A DNA stretch of 64,000 bases from Cristatella mucedo (GCA_009760855.2 WPIO01000123.1:126001-190000), one strand, 5' to 3'; positions 45,026 to 57,449 are shown, counted from the first letter of the stretch. A program made the numbers and translations. Notes: generated from the sequence alone by a model not told the origin.

Positions 45026-46950
45026 CCTTGTCATAAGGTAGTCTTGTGTCATTTTGGCATGACCCTCAGCAGATTCGGTATTTACGTGCATGCCATGATC
45101 ATTTTGCTATCGCTGCTTATAATAGCAATGTCTAGGTTATCAAACAGGTACCTAGAAAGGTGGCTTATGAATTTGTGATGCATGCCTTTTTCTAGGTGTA
45201 ATCGCTTGTAATTCAACGTGGTGGTCACAGCTGTATCATTAGTCTGTTGGCTTTTATGTTAGTACCTGTGATCTGCCGTAAACTAAATGATTATGCATAT
45301 AATAGGTTAAGGGTTGTGGTGTTAGGCTCGTATGCACACCCACCTACGAGTCACCACATAATTGGTATAGCAGTACAGTTGCTGCAATTTTTTTGGAAGG
45401 TGGTTTCATTATGCTTTTTGCAGTAAAGTTTCACTGGTCTGCATTACCATAAGGTATATGATATTTGTAGTGCAGATGCATGCTTGTGTTCGGCTTATAC
45501 CTAACACGATATAGGCCAGAGCACCATACGATATACAATACCTTAAAGGTAGGTCAGGCTAACCTCGGCGTGAAAGGTTATAAAGATTTCTGGATTAATA
45601 TAACCCAAGTGTTGCTGACTACCTTCAGTGAATGTACGTAACTATGTGTGATTAGATATCTTGTGCGTCTGGGATAGCGTGTCTCCCTTTAAAGACAACG
45701 GGGTTAGGGGTCGCTGCAGCATTTAGCAATAATGGCTAGGTTGCACCAGAAGAGCAGAATGATTGTAATAAACGTTAATGATTATGCGTGTGAAGCTTTT
45801 CTGATAGGGAATATCATTGAAGACAACGGATATAATGGTGGTATAGGCTCTTAAGGAGACGAGCTCTTATTGCTAGACCTTCCTAAGGTGGCCACACCAA
45901 TGAAAACCCCTCAAGGTCAGGTTGCGATTATGTATTTCCTATACTCGTAAGGTGCTTGTGGGTGGCCGGATCTGCACAGTTTTTTGAGTTCTGTGCTGAA
46001 ATCGTTGCGACGCTAGTATCTGCCAAGTCGACCTCAGAATTGACAGCATTGACCGCCTAATCGTTTGCTGTTTTATGTAAATCGGTCAAGGGTCCGACTG
46101 GTAGGAATTCAGTTTCGACTGAAGAAAGTCCCAGCTTGTTTAAGCTCCCAGGTGTAAGCTCGAAGGAAGTCGAAAATTGAATAGATCTGCATCAGACCGA
46201 GTTCCTAAAACGACATAGCTAACAGGCTTTTTATTAGACATAAGGTAGCCACACAGCTCCTAGATACCTCGGAAATCTAAGCGATTCCGAATTTATATCG
46301 TATCAGGAGAGGGCTTAGTGCACATCTTTTTAAGTTTCCCCTGGAAATTAAAAGGAACCTAAACGACTCGGTACTTGAAAAGATAAACGAGCCCTGCTTG
46401 TCATAGCACTCCAAAATGACTTGTTTACTGCATCAGTGAGGGTATTGAGACTTGGTCGAGTCGGGGTACACATCAAGATGATCGCAAACAGATTTAAAAC
46501 AATTTGTTGAGTCATTGCCTTGTGATTGTCGTCGCTAGACAAGTTCAACATTATCGTGTACGGACGATGGAGCAGGAGCATTAAACAAGACCGAACTATG
46601 ATATGAGGCGGACACCAAAAGGTCAGTGGGACAGACATCCTTAAGTGATCGCGAGATATAGGATATGGCCACCGGCGTTGGTGGTATGGTTAAGATGCTG
46701 AGCCAATCCGAAATTTTCCATACAATCAAAGGAGCAGACCTAGCTGTGATGGGTTGTCAACGTGAATACGTGGTCTAGCAATCAGTAACGGCCTGTCCAA
46801 TGCTACCGTTTCAGCGAGAAACTGCTCGCCTGGGAAGCCCAGCGACTTGGGAGATCTGCTAGCTATTGTAGATGGCTCTAAGGGATTGCCTGCTGCACGA
46901 GTCACCTTACTCTAAAGCTAAAGCCAAAACCAATAGATTATAATTATTGA
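45026..46950. other. Intergenic DNA downstream of RPL41, no feature seen
   Basis: I find no coding exon, SINE or LINE tail in this stretch of nearly 2 kb, which is unusually repeat-poor for the window. Confidence 0.45.
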
Positions 46951-47170
46951 TAAAAATGATAGTAACACTTATTAAAGCGTCCCAGAGAACTCGTATCTTT
47001 CTGGGCGCTTGACATTTGCTGCAAAGGAAACACGATGGAATGGTGAGTAATATCATGCTTAACAAATAACATGAACGTGGTTAGGGGAGACATGCACTAG
47101 GTAAGCATGCAAATATAGTTAGTGCATGCACAGAATAAGCACATCAAGGACGAATCACTGACGCCAATCA
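46950..47170 (-). repeat. LINE 3' end copy (decayed)
   Basis: AAAGCGTCCCAGAGAACTCG, GGGCGCTTGACATTTGCTGC, reverse orientation. Confidence 0.75.
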
Positions 47171-47249
47171 CAGAATCTATTAAACCGGTAAAGCTATAAT
47201 TATGGAATGTACGGTTCATAGTAAACGCTGGTTTATGTGGTTTAAGTGC

Positions 47250-47370
47250 ACGCCTGGACCAAGGTTAAGGTGAATGCATGCGTTGACAGATTGTGGGCCC
47301 GAGCATTTGTGAAGCGCCTCAGTAAAGACTAATTTCTCTTGGTGCTATGCGAATTGATAATATTTATTTA
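47250..47370 (+). repeat. tRNA-derived SINE, family B (diverged)
   Basis: GGACCAAGGTTAAGG, GTGGGCCCGAGC, GTGAAGCGCCTCAGTAAAGA. Confidence 0.55.
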
Positions 47371-47664
47371 TCTATTACGATTCAAGAGCCGCGAAAATCC
47401 AACTAGGCAAGCTTTACTGGATGGTTTCTAACTGGACAGACAGAACTAAGCCACAACCCCCAACGGCTAGTCTCAGCCTAAGCGCTGCAACTACTGGCGA
47501 CGCCTGAACGTGGTATTGCGGCTAGCTACTCGTAGGTGCAGCACGGAAACGCTCAGGTATTTCCCCAAGAAGATGGCAGCAACAAAGAGCGTCCTTCATA
47601 TTTCAACAAGACGAGTGCGTGGTCTCGGCGCAATGTGGTTCTTTGGGAAGAGCTACGCTAAATG

Positions 47665-47761
47665 TCTTGCCCCAGCCAGACGGTCGCAGGCTCTTGACCC
47701 GTGGCGTATTGGAAGCGCGTGACTGGAAATAAAGTCTTCTTAGGGCTCCGCAAACATGAAT

Positions 47762-47765
<4 letters not shown>
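47665..47765 (+). repeat. tRNA-derived SINE, family B (diverged)
   Basis: GGTCGCAGGCTCTTGACCC, GAAGCGCGTGACTGG, TTCTTAGGGCTCCGCAAACA. Confidence 0.5.

Positions 47766-47800
<35 letters not shown>
47766..47800. repeat. TA microsatellite
   Basis: Uninterrupted TA dinucleotides next to the inverted repeat unit. Confidence 0.95.
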
Positions 47801-47802
<2 letters not shown>

Positions 47803-47970
47803 TTGCGTTAGGTACAATACGCCAAGACAATATGAATTCCAAACGATGGTACCTAATGCAACCGCAAGGATTCATTCTAACGCTGGATATTCCAGAAGAG
47901 TATACTGCCGTATTCACCGGCAATCCTTAATGAAATGGACAGGACTCGTGTTGCTTCAGCAGAGTTCCAA

Positions 47971-48022
<52 letters not shown>

Positions 48023-48065
48023 GTTGGAAAGATATATATATATATATAGATGGAGTTACATATGG

Positions 48066-48117
<52 letters not shown>

Positions 48118-48227
48118 CATTGAGGATTACCGGTGAATACGGCAGTATACTCTTCTGGAATATCCAGCGTTAGAATGAATCCTTGCGGTTGCATTAGGTA
48201 CCATCATTGCGTTAGGTACAATACGCC
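47803..48227. repeat. Inverted repeat (90-bp arms) around TA arrays, bounded by a 21-bp direct repeat
   Basis: Left arm 47845-47934 and right arm 48116-48205 are reverse complements with 2 differences in 90. The same 21-bp word (TTGCGTTAGG...) occurs directly at 47803-47823 and 48207-48227. Between the arms are TA arrays (47975-48020, 48065-48114). Confidence 0.92.
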
Positions 48228-49055
48228 TCTCGTTAGACGTCCATATCAGCTCCACGGTCAAATCTGCCTATTTTCAGCTTCATAATATTGCTAAAATTCG
48301 GGCTTGTTTAGATAAAGATACCACATCTAAGTTGGTCCATGCATTCGTGACATCTCGTCTCGACTTCTGCAACTCACTGCTTACTGGCCTACCAGCATGT
48401 GCGATCAGGCGATTGCAGCTGGTGCAAAACTCGGCAGCTAAGCTTGTCTGTCGTGAGCGTCGTAGTTGCCACATTACTCCACTTCTCGCCGACCTGCACT
48501 GGCTACCAGTCAAGCAACGGATTGACTTCAAGGTTTTGTCGCTCACTCTTAGGTCCCTTCATTCTAAGGCTCCAGCCCATCTCTCATATCTACTATCCCA
48601 CCAGGCCAAGCACCGTATTACCCGCTTTTCGGAATCCAACAGTCTACAAATACCTCGTACAAACCTCAAATCCTTTATTGACCGTGCATTTAGTTCGTAT
48701 GCTCCCAAAGCCTGGAACTCCCTCCCGACCTGCGTCACAACATGCCCTGACCTGACCACATTTAAAAGAAACTTAAAAACACACCTATTTAGGACAGCAT
48801 TTAGTGGGTCCCTGTGATTCGTCTTTCACGTGCTTATGCTTGCTGACACTGTGCATGCTGCCACTAACCACATTTGCATGCTGACCCTGTGCATTTCACC
48901 CCTAACCATGTTATTCATTTTGTTTGTTTTTCAAGCATGATTTTACTTACCATTTAATTGCATTTCCCTTTGCAGCAAATGTAAAGCGCCTAGAAAGAGA
49001 TTAAGTTCTCTGAGAGCGCTTTATCAAGTACATTATTATTATTATTATTATTACA
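48228..49055 (+). repeat. LINE copy, 5'-truncated, fairly young
   Basis: Open frame 48332-48817 covers LVHAFVTSRLDFCNSLLTGL to the RT C-terminus, then a full 3' UTR and ATT tail. Confidence 0.93.
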
Positions 49056-49621
49056 ACCTGCCTCTAAAATCGAATAACTCGCTTCTTTCCAGCATGACTA
49101 AATGTGAATAAAAAAAAGAGAATCGATTTTCTTATGCCTGCTTATGCTTGTATAACTATTACTACCACTATTATTTTTATGATTATCGAATTCCATCACT
49201 ATCCTAGGTCATTGGAGTTATTTGCAGGCAACGAACAGCGGAAACCGAATGAAGCGAGCGAACACGTCCAGCGTGCAAGCGGCAAACGGAATCATTGGCA
49301 CCGCTCGCGTAGCACCAGTCACGTGATACGTGGCTACAATCAGCACATCTCAACTTTCTTACAAATTTGAGTTTCGTATAGCACATAACATTAATCATTA
49401 GTTATTTTCACGTCGAAACCCTACATTTCTGCGTAAAATCAAGTTGTTTTGCCGAGCGTGGTGATCAGCCCGCGCGTGCTGCTGAATGCGGTGGAACGTC
49501 GCCTTTCTGGCAGTCATGCAACAGGGCCCCTACCATTGGTGTTTATCAATACATTTTCACATAATTAGACTAATTATCTTAGTCCGATAAAGATGCTCGA
49601 TGTGGGCTGTTAACATTTGCT

Positions 49622-49792
49622 AAATAAATAAAAAATCCTAGCTGACTGTACAGCCTCTTTTTGTATAGTGACAGAAGAGCCTTAACGGCTATCACCACCG
49701 CTTGCAGTGGTGATAAAGGATCGCCCACCGCAGGAATCGGACCCACGACTTCGGTACCGAGGTCAAGAAAGCAACCGCCTTACCTAGTTGTC
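49622..49792 (-). repeat. tRNA-derived SINE, family A
   Basis: Near-complete copy: TCCTAGCTGACTGTACAGCC, GGATCGCCCACCGCAGGAAT, CAACCGCCTTACCTAGT. Confidence 0.82.
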
Positions 49793-49926
49793 AGGCTGTC
49801 AGGTGGTCGGCATGTGTCTGTGCTCGCATAATTACGATACGTGTAAACTTGCACGGGCTTGCTTTAGGAAATACTTTTTAGTAAACTCTACCACACTCAC
49901 GTTACCCCTGCCAATAGTCGCACCAT

Positions 49927-50103
49927 AAATAAATAAATAAATAAACCTAGCTGCTTAAACAGCCTCTTTTTGTATAGCGACAGAAGAGCCTTTACGGCTA
50001 TCACCACCGCTTGCAGTGGCTATAAAGGATCGCCCACCACAGGAATCGAACCCACGACCTCGGGACCGAGGTCATGAAAGCAACCGCCTTACCTAGTGCG
50101 ACA
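49927..50103 (-). repeat. tRNA-derived SINE, family A
   Basis: Second near-complete copy 135 bp from the previous one, same orientation, with an AAATAAAT-type tail. Confidence 0.85.
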
Positions 50104-50264
50104 TTACGGCACCATAGAAAGCTTTTCTCGGGTTGTACTCTAGAGACCGCGGGCCGCGCACCGAATCTCGAGGCGGTAAACAGCGAACAGCTGCGGCAAC
50201 TCGTTGCCGTGGGTAGCCGTCATCTCAAATGTTAGCACCGAGTGAATCATTCAAAAAGTTGCAT

Positions 50265-50345
50265 GCAGCAAATGTAAAGTGCCTAGAAAGAGATTGAGTT
50301 CTCTGAGGGCGCTTTATCAAGTGCATTCTTATTATTATTATGATT
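50265..50345 (+). repeat. LINE 3' tail fragment
   Basis: GCAAATGTAAAGTGCCTAGA and GGCGCTTTATCAAGTGC then ATT repeats. Confidence 0.85.
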
Positions 50346-50539
50346 ATAAAGGACGAATCGCAGGGACCCCATAAAGGCTGTGATAAATGGATGTGTTTTT
50401 AATTTTTTTAATGTGGACAAATCAGGTGATAGTGTGACAAGTCAGTAGTGAGTTCAATGGGAGTCATCATGTCCAATCACTATCCAAAATTAGGTACTGC
50501 CTACCACGGCGGCTTGCAAACACTTTCAATAGCTCCTTA

Positions 50540-51630
50540 GTCCTGTCGCAGCTAGATTATTGCGTTTGCATTTATGCTAGGCTACCAAAAAAGCTAATAG
50601 GCCACTGCACCTAGTGATGAATATGGCTTCGAGGCTAGTTAACAGTCTGACTAACTAAACGAGGACAAAACTAACTTACTAGTTATGGGCAAACCCAGTG
50701 TGATTCAGAAATTGGAAAGGCTGACGCTCAAAATTGGCTCTGCCAGCATATCTCCCGTCGAATCAGCTCGAAATCTAGGTGTCATATTCCAAAGCGACCT
50801 CTCGTTAGACGACCATATCAGCTCCGCGGTCAAATCTGCCTATTTTCAGTTTCATAATATTGCTAAAACTCGGGCTTGTTTAGATAAGGATACCACGTCC
50901 AAGTTGGTCCATGCATTCGTGACATCTCGTCTCGACTTCTGCAACTCACTGCTTACTGGCCTTACAGCATGTGCGATCAGGCGATTGCAGCTGGTGCAAA
51001 ACTCGGCAGCTAGGCTTGTCTGTCGTGAGCGTCGCAGTTGCCACATTACTCCACTTCTCGCCGACCTGCACTGGCTAACAGTCAAGCAACGGATTGACTT
51101 CAAGGTCTTGTCGCTCACTTTTAGGTCCCTTCATTCTATTGCTCCAGCCTATCTCTCCGACATACTCCCCCATCAGGCCAAGCATCGTACCACCCGCTTT
51201 TCGGAATCCAACAGTCTAGAAATACCTCGTACAAACCTCAAATCCTTTGGAGACCGTGCATTTAGTTCACATGCTCCCAAAGCCTGGAACTTCCTCCCGA
51301 CCTGCGTCAGAACATCGCCTGACCTGACCACATTTAAAAAGAATTTAAAAACACACCTATTTAGGACAGCATTTAGTGGGTCCCTATGATTCGTCCATCA
51401 CGTGCTTATGCGTGCTGACACTGTGCATGCTGCCGCGAACCACATTTGCATGCTGACCCTGTGCATGTCACCCCTAACCATGTTATTCATTTTGTTTGTT
51501 TTTCAAGCATGATTTTACTTACCATTTAATTGCATTTCCCTTTGCAGCATATGTAAAGCGCCTAGAAAGAGATTAAGTTCTCTGAGAGCTCTTTATCAAG
51601 TACATTATTATTATTATTATTATTATTAAC
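50540..51630 (+). repeat. LINE copy, 5'-truncated, fairly young
   Basis: Open frame 50685-51389 (234 codons) from MGKPSVIQKLERLTLKIGSA to the RT C-terminus, followed by the complete 3' UTR and ATT array. Confidence 0.94.
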
Positions 51631-51654
51631 AGATCCCGGAGGTTTGAATGTAGG

Positions 51655-51790
51655 GGCACGTTAGTGGCTGTTGCTCGAAGATGAGCGATGGCCCCACAGA
51701 TGCATAGAGGGCGACGGCTGTATTTTACGCATATAAACGTGGGAGGGAACGTACGTCTGCGACGTATGTACGCGTGCGTCTGCTTATTCC
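51655..51790. repeat. Repeat X, diverged third copy
   Basis: CGAAGATGAGCGATGGCCCC and GACGGCTGTATT match 2350-2420. Confidence 0.45.
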
Positions 51791-51899
51791 TGGTGATCCA
51801 AAAGGCGAACCCTTTTTCAACCTATCGGCATTCCTCAAACCCTTTCAATATCGAAATGGCGGTGTGATGGATTAGCCAGTGTCACGGCCGCATATTTAA

Positions 51900-52025
51900 C
51901 ACGTGAGTTGTCACTATGCTAATGCATGCTAATACTAACCATTCTATCGTGCTTCCTTTGCAGCATATGTTACGTGCCTACAAATATATTAAGTTCTATG
52001 AGAGCGCTATACAAATATATTATTA
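51900..52025 (+). repeat. LINE 3' tail fragment (diverged)
   Basis: GTTACGTGCCTACAAATATATT and GAGAGCGCTATACAAAT, then TATTATTA. Confidence 0.65.
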
Positions 52026-53149
52026 CTATGTTTTATTGAAAACAAACGCAGTGTGGCTGGAAGTCTGAAGTGAGCGGTGTGATTACATGCAGCACGAAAA
52101 AAACTCGATCACAAGATATCTTAAACATTGTTGCCACTGAATTCTAAGGTCTACGCCCGCTCATGCGATAGTCTCTGGTTAGGAGGCGTACAAGTCGCCG
52201 TCGTGCGATATTCACTTCATTTGCGCTCAAGGCTTTCAGCCGGGCAGAATGATCTCGCTAGACCGTGGGTCAGGCAGTTGAAAGTTGAAAGTTAAAAGTT
52301 GAGTTGCCAGTGATGCGACCTGTAAGTCAGACTAAGGCCCTTGACCTAAAGCCTGATCAAAAGCTAGTAGCCAGTTAGGCGCAATTAATATTGAAAACAT
52401 TTACTGCCAAGGAGACGCCAAAGAAGGACACCACAGAAACCGGCTTCGTTTATAATCGCTCGTCGGCAGTTTGTGTTAGGACAGCAAGGTCACATATCGC
52501 TGCCATCCATGAAGTACTTCGGTAAAACACCAGTCACTGGTATCATCCTTAACGTCTATATGTCGGATTGCATTTGATCAATTAACATTTCGTCGACTAT
52601 GTCTATGAATTAAGATATCGTACTCATTTGAGCAGCAGCTGACAGACAGTGACCGAAATGTGTTGACATATAGACGACATACAGGCTAAAGGCTGCTAGT
52701 TTGGCTTTTCGCATTAGAATAACGCTCACCCAGCATTTTAAGGTGTGTAAAATTTAGTAGAACGAGTCTTAATATAAAACAGGTACTGCACAAATCATAG
52801 GAGAAAGACGGGTTAACTCGATCAGCAAAACGAATTTGAATTCTCAGTGGTCTACGTGGTCTGCATCACCAGTCTAAGCTGACTATTGACGGAAATAGTT
52901 GACTGAAATAAGACGACAACCTTAATAACCAAAGGTTTGGCTTCGAAAGTTGGTGCTAAGAAGCCCGATAACTGTACAACTGTAGGAATTCACGTATTAT
53001 TAAAATTATCATCGTATCCGTAAATTAAAACTCCTGTTTGTAAATATGGTTTATGCATTAGCCTATATAGCAATAACTAAACGTCAAAACTTAAGAGGAT
53101 ATCTAGAGAAAAATTCAAAATTATAGCTTATAGAGATGAGTTTTGAGCT
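52026..53149. other. Unassigned non-coding stretch
   Basis: No coding or repeat signal recognised. Confidence 0.4.
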
Positions 53150-54009
53150 GACGTTATGTTACTGAGTCTCCGGCTGCAGCAGGGCTGGTGGAGTCTCACG
53201 GAGACACGAAGACACGAGCGGACGAACGCGAGCGGTGAACGAGACTCTCATCTTTATTCCCCAAGCGGGTACATACATGAGCTAGGGGCTGACTCACAAG
53301 GTTAAAAAATCGGTTCCCAAGATCATGTCAACGACGAGGTCTCTCCCAACGAGAAAGGTATGGCGCACAGATCTGCCCTCTATAACAAACTGTAGATCGC
53401 ACTGTCCAGTGGCCCGAAAGGGCTGATTGGCTGCCGTCTTTAAGGTCGTGCAGGTTTGACGGTACGGTGAGTGTGGACAGCGGCGGGCAGCCTCTTCCTT
53501 AATTAGTGACGGAATGAACCACTGTTGATCAATGCTAATACAGTTTTGTCGCCGACGACGACAGTCACGCACGACGAACGTGCTTGCGGGCCGCTAAGCG
53601 TTTCGGGTACCGCACAGGGGACTCTCTAGATTCGGCCCGCGGCCCCCCAGCCAGCCGCGGGGCCTCGCCCGTTTCCCTGAGGTCGTCTGGTAGTCGGTGT
53701 GGCTCTGCGAATAGCACAGCTGCGGGCTACATGGCCAAAGCCCGAGCACTCCCAGCACGGCACTTTCTTAGGGCCTCCGAAGTTTCCCGTCTGCCCGCGC
53801 TCGCGATGGCGCGCCGAGCCCGCTAGCACCGCTGCAGACTCTCGTCCAAGCTCTCCCGATGCGCCCGGTGCTTCGACTCGCATACGCTGGAGCTCGGCCT
53901 ATAAGGTGGCCAGGCGGGCGGTAAGCTCGTCGACGACGTTCGCACGCGTCGCTCCGGCTGGCTCGAGGGACGCTACGGTAGAGTGTGTGCGCCCTCGTTG
54001 CGTAGCCAT
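53150..54009 (-). mobile_element. Decayed gag-protease mini-element with repeat Y LTR end
   Basis: On the minus strand a frame starts with MATQRGRTHSTVASLEP at 54009, has one stop near 53901, and continues to a zinc knuckle CWECSGFGHVARSC near 53740. A retroviral-type protease C-terminus (VVDMILGTDFL) ends at 53294. Immediately after comes repeat Y (53150-53290) with AATAAAG on the minus strand. No RT, RNase H or integrase lies between protease and the LTR-like end, so this is either an internal deletion or a naturally short, non-autonomous element. Confidence 0.65.
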
Positions 54010-54199
54010 TAGAACCATTAGAACCTTTGGCTCGCTTCAGAGCGGCCGCTGGCGTTTTACAGTCCGGCGAAGCCTTGATGATGGAGGCCACACTGTCCGG
54101 CAGTCTGATAAGCGCACCGACCGTGCATATCACGTGACGTAGTCCACTCCATCTACAGAGACTAAGCATGGAAGAGAGTAATAATTGCTGCACGCTCAC

Positions 54200-56240
54200 T
54201 CGACAAGCTCATGTTTAAAATGTACGCTGAATCAAAAGTTAAAGTTGTAGAAATAAACATGGAAAATGTTTTTATCGGAATTCTTAGCCATCTAGACACA
54301 CGAGAGTCCACTATATTGAAAGAGAATGGATGATTTTCGTGCAGTGCACCGTTTCCTGAGTACAGTTGAATTGCATATTCAGTGGAAAAATGCACCTGAT
54401 CGAGTAACTTTGACCCTTAAATTGCAGTCTAATACCAATGACCCTTATCAATATTGAAAACCTATTGTAGCATCGAGAGACCTTGCCTGAAAACGAGCAC
54501 AGCGAAACTAATCTTATTGAGCATGCACGAGTAGTATAAATTGCATTCAGCTGCTATCATTGGTCTCATTGGTTGAACAGCTTTAACAGTAACTGGCGCC
54601 GTTATTATTTCTAAGAACTTTTTTCTGGACGATGAGCCTGAGCCGATCGTGACTCACGAGCTCAACAGCATATTCCGTTAAACAGCGGTGTGGAAACCAC
54701 GAAATTGCCTGTAAGACCAGTCCTGGTGCACGCGGCTCAACATCATCCTACCAGAACACGGTTTTTTCGCTGGTGGGAGCTAGCCATTGTCGATAAATGT
54801 ATGCACGTGAGGAATGCACCTGTTCGGCTAGTAGGATATTGAGTTATTGCTCTTTTTAAAGAGCACTTCGATACATGGCTTTCCAAGTTGCTCACATTCA
54901 CTCGCATAAAAGAGGCCTTATCGTAAAAAAGCCGATGGGTACCTAGTTTAAGGAGAAAAAACAGCTGACAATTCAACGAACTGTGGATGCAAGTGTCCGA
55001 AGGCACAAGCAACATCATGCTGGCACGCTGTGAAGCACTAATTAAAGGAAAGCCCGGCTTCGAAGACGACATCAAATCAAGACATCGAAGGCAAATCGAT
55101 CTGCAGTGTGTTACCTGCAACTCACGCAGATATAGTCACACTGGGATCAATCTGGGTTACAACGGCTGCCTCATGGCCACGCCGAAAGCTCCTCAAATAC
55201 CCGAAAGGTTCCAGAATTACCAGACAGATTCATGGACTTAAACACAATTGAAAAGAATGTAGCACTGTCCAGCACTTCACAATACTTGCCGGATACGTTT
55301 GAACTTTATTTTGCAAGCTACTATGGCGATCTAGTTTGGTCTTGCGGTTAAAGTGCTTGCACCGACCAAGGTCTGGCTGAAGTCGTGGGCTCGAGCCCCG
55401 AGGCATATACTAGAGGGACTAAGTTCTTAGGACGCAATGCAAACAAATAAATATATATACTACTACGATGCTAACTAATATTATATTATTATTCGAGCCT
55501 GTGCCGCCGCTTGAAATTGCAGGATCATCTTAAGAATTCAAAAATACACATTGTTATTTTCGTGCCAATCCGTATGCGGCTAATAGGCTCTGTAAGCGTC
55601 TGCTAAGCTGCAGCTAGCACACAGCGATTGCACCTGCCTTTTGAGCAGCCGTTTTAGAGCGTGCCAGAGCTGAATCAATTCGCTTAAGCAACCCTTATGC
55701 TACCCTTAAGCTACCCTTACTTCTGACCCTTCCATCAGCATGACGTCAGTTAGCTGCCGGGCGAGCGAGCCGATCTCCCGACCTTCTAGGGGCGGCCGCC
55801 CTTTGGATAACTGCCATTTGTGGTGGGCAAATTATTCCTCCTGTCGCTCGACCCGTCGCAGTCGCTGAGTACTGACGTTTTCCGCCTGCCATCCCGTCGG
55901 TGCGGCTCGATCGTCTCTTTTATTCCATGTTTCAGGCGACCGTCGCTACAATCTACTTCTGACCTCTCTGCCCACTCTTCCGGCACGTGCTGAGCGTTCC
56001 TTTCCTCTCTTTCTGTCTGTGCAGAGCGTCCCTCTCCTCTCTTCTCCTTTTACCTCGGAGCTGCCACCCCAGTGTAAACTAACAGAACCGGCGGCTAGAC
56101 ACCGGCTGCAGCCGCGGCCCACGATGAGCTCTAACGGAAACGACAACAGTCATCAAGATGAGCCAGATTATCACTGCCGTCCCAGTCCTTGAATCGTAAC
56201 CGCTGGCAACTAGTTATTTGCTAATCAACGGTGATGCCGT
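54200..56240. other. Intergenic stretch, no gene recognised
   Basis: Apart from the SINE at 55325, I see no supported feature. 55600-56160 is GC-richer, with a CRE-like TGACGTCA at about 55741. Confidence 0.4.
55325..55465 (+). repeat. tRNA-derived SINE, family B
   Basis: TAGTTTGGTCTTGCGGTTAA, GTGGGCTCGAGCCCCGAGG, then a shortened tail and AAATAAATAAAT. Confidence 0.75.
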
Positions 56241-56246
56241 CTTAAA

Positions 56247-56320
56247 AGCCGGAGGCAGGTAAATTGCAATGAGTTGTGCCGGAAGCCGGAGGCAGGTAAA
56301 TTGCAATGAGTTGTGCCGGA
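56247..56320. repeat. 37-bp perfect tandem duplication
   Basis: Two identical units beginning AGCCGGAGGCAGGTAAATTG at 56247 and 56284. Confidence 0.95.
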
Positions 56321-56399
56321 GGAGTTAGGCTCTAGACCTTGACCTCGGGAGTTTGAGTTGCGCTCTGGGTGCTACAGCCGAGTGGTCGCGATAATATCT

Positions 56400-56610
56400 T
56401 GCCAGGCACGCAACGCCTTGAGCCGCGATGCTGGCTGTGCGACGTCATCGGCATCGCTGCAGCGGTCTCTTTCTGAAGGCATTGCACGCGGCAACGCCGT
56501 GTTAGAAAAAGCCGAACTAATTGTCAGCAAAAGAACGTCTGATATTACGGCAGATGACTTCCAACAGACTCGCTTACTGGCCCACATCAGCTCTGGCTTA
56601 GCCCATTGAC
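56400..56610 (+). CDS. Possible terminal exon, unknown protein
   Basis: After an acceptor-like TATCTTGCCAG near 56395-56405, an open frame of about 67 codons runs to a TGA at 56607. It encodes a helical, compositionally normal stretch including SLSEGIARGNAVLEKAELIV and ITADDFQQTRLLAHISSGL. No homology is recognised and no upstream exon could be joined with confidence. It could be chance. Confidence 0.25.
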
Positions 56611-56799
56611 GCAGCGAACGGCTGACCATTATTTAAGCGGAGAGAGCAAATGTGGTGAGACCGATGTATTGTGTAGTGGCCAGTGCCACTCATTAGACTC
56701 GGCTAATCGAAGTTATTTCTTAACCGACTCTCGGTGTTCACATTCAGCGCCTAAGGTAACGGTTCATAATTGCAGGGAAATCCAGTTGCAAGCACTCTA

Positions 56800-56900
56800 A
56801 TAACAATAATAATAACAATAATAATGCTGCGTTCGTTATACCACCATCAAAGAGCTTAATCGCTTTCTAAGCACTTCACATTCACCGTGAGTCCTATTAA
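56800..56900 (-). repeat. LINE 3' tail fragment (diverged)
   Basis: AATAATAATAAC array, then CAAAGAGCTTAATCGCTTTC and AAGCACTTCACATTC. Confidence 0.65.
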
Positions 56901-57449
56901 GCCTGCATGCTTGTGGAGATGCTGAAAAAAGAGTCGAACGTGAGCTTTGGAGTCGCGGCCTGTATCGCCCTATTTCTCTATCAACTGTGCACTCTTCCTT
57001 GGCTGAAATGGAATAATGCAACCACTAATAGTTCTCAAAAGCCTAGAAATGGCAGCCAGCCCAAAACTGAATCTTGCCATTGCCTGTCTACGCTTACTAT
57101 TCTTACCTCTTGTTGCTTCAAATGCAGATTAAGTTTTTTAGGAGGAAAGCACCTTCCGTACGGACAGCAGTGCAAACTCATCAAAGACGCTTGCTAGTGT
57201 CCGTTTTTCGGCACAACCGAGACGGAGTCTTTCGTAAATCAGTCTATATCTTGCTGTGGTTATGCCTCTACCAGCAGACATATTGCGAATGGCGTTTCTT
57301 AGATCCATCTATTGGTATTAGTTCTATCAGAAACAGCATGAAAACAAGGCAAACACTACAGATTCACACGTCTTGTCGCTGCTTCCTCAAAAAAAGAGTG
57401 ATCACTGTCGTGCGAAAAAATCTTTGTACAGGTACGATTGATGTTTAAT

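Noticed and set aside
56907-57448. Two overlapping plus-strand frames with hydrophobic segments
   Set aside because: Odd composition, no recognised motif, no convincing splice partner; probably chance frames in AT-rich DNA.
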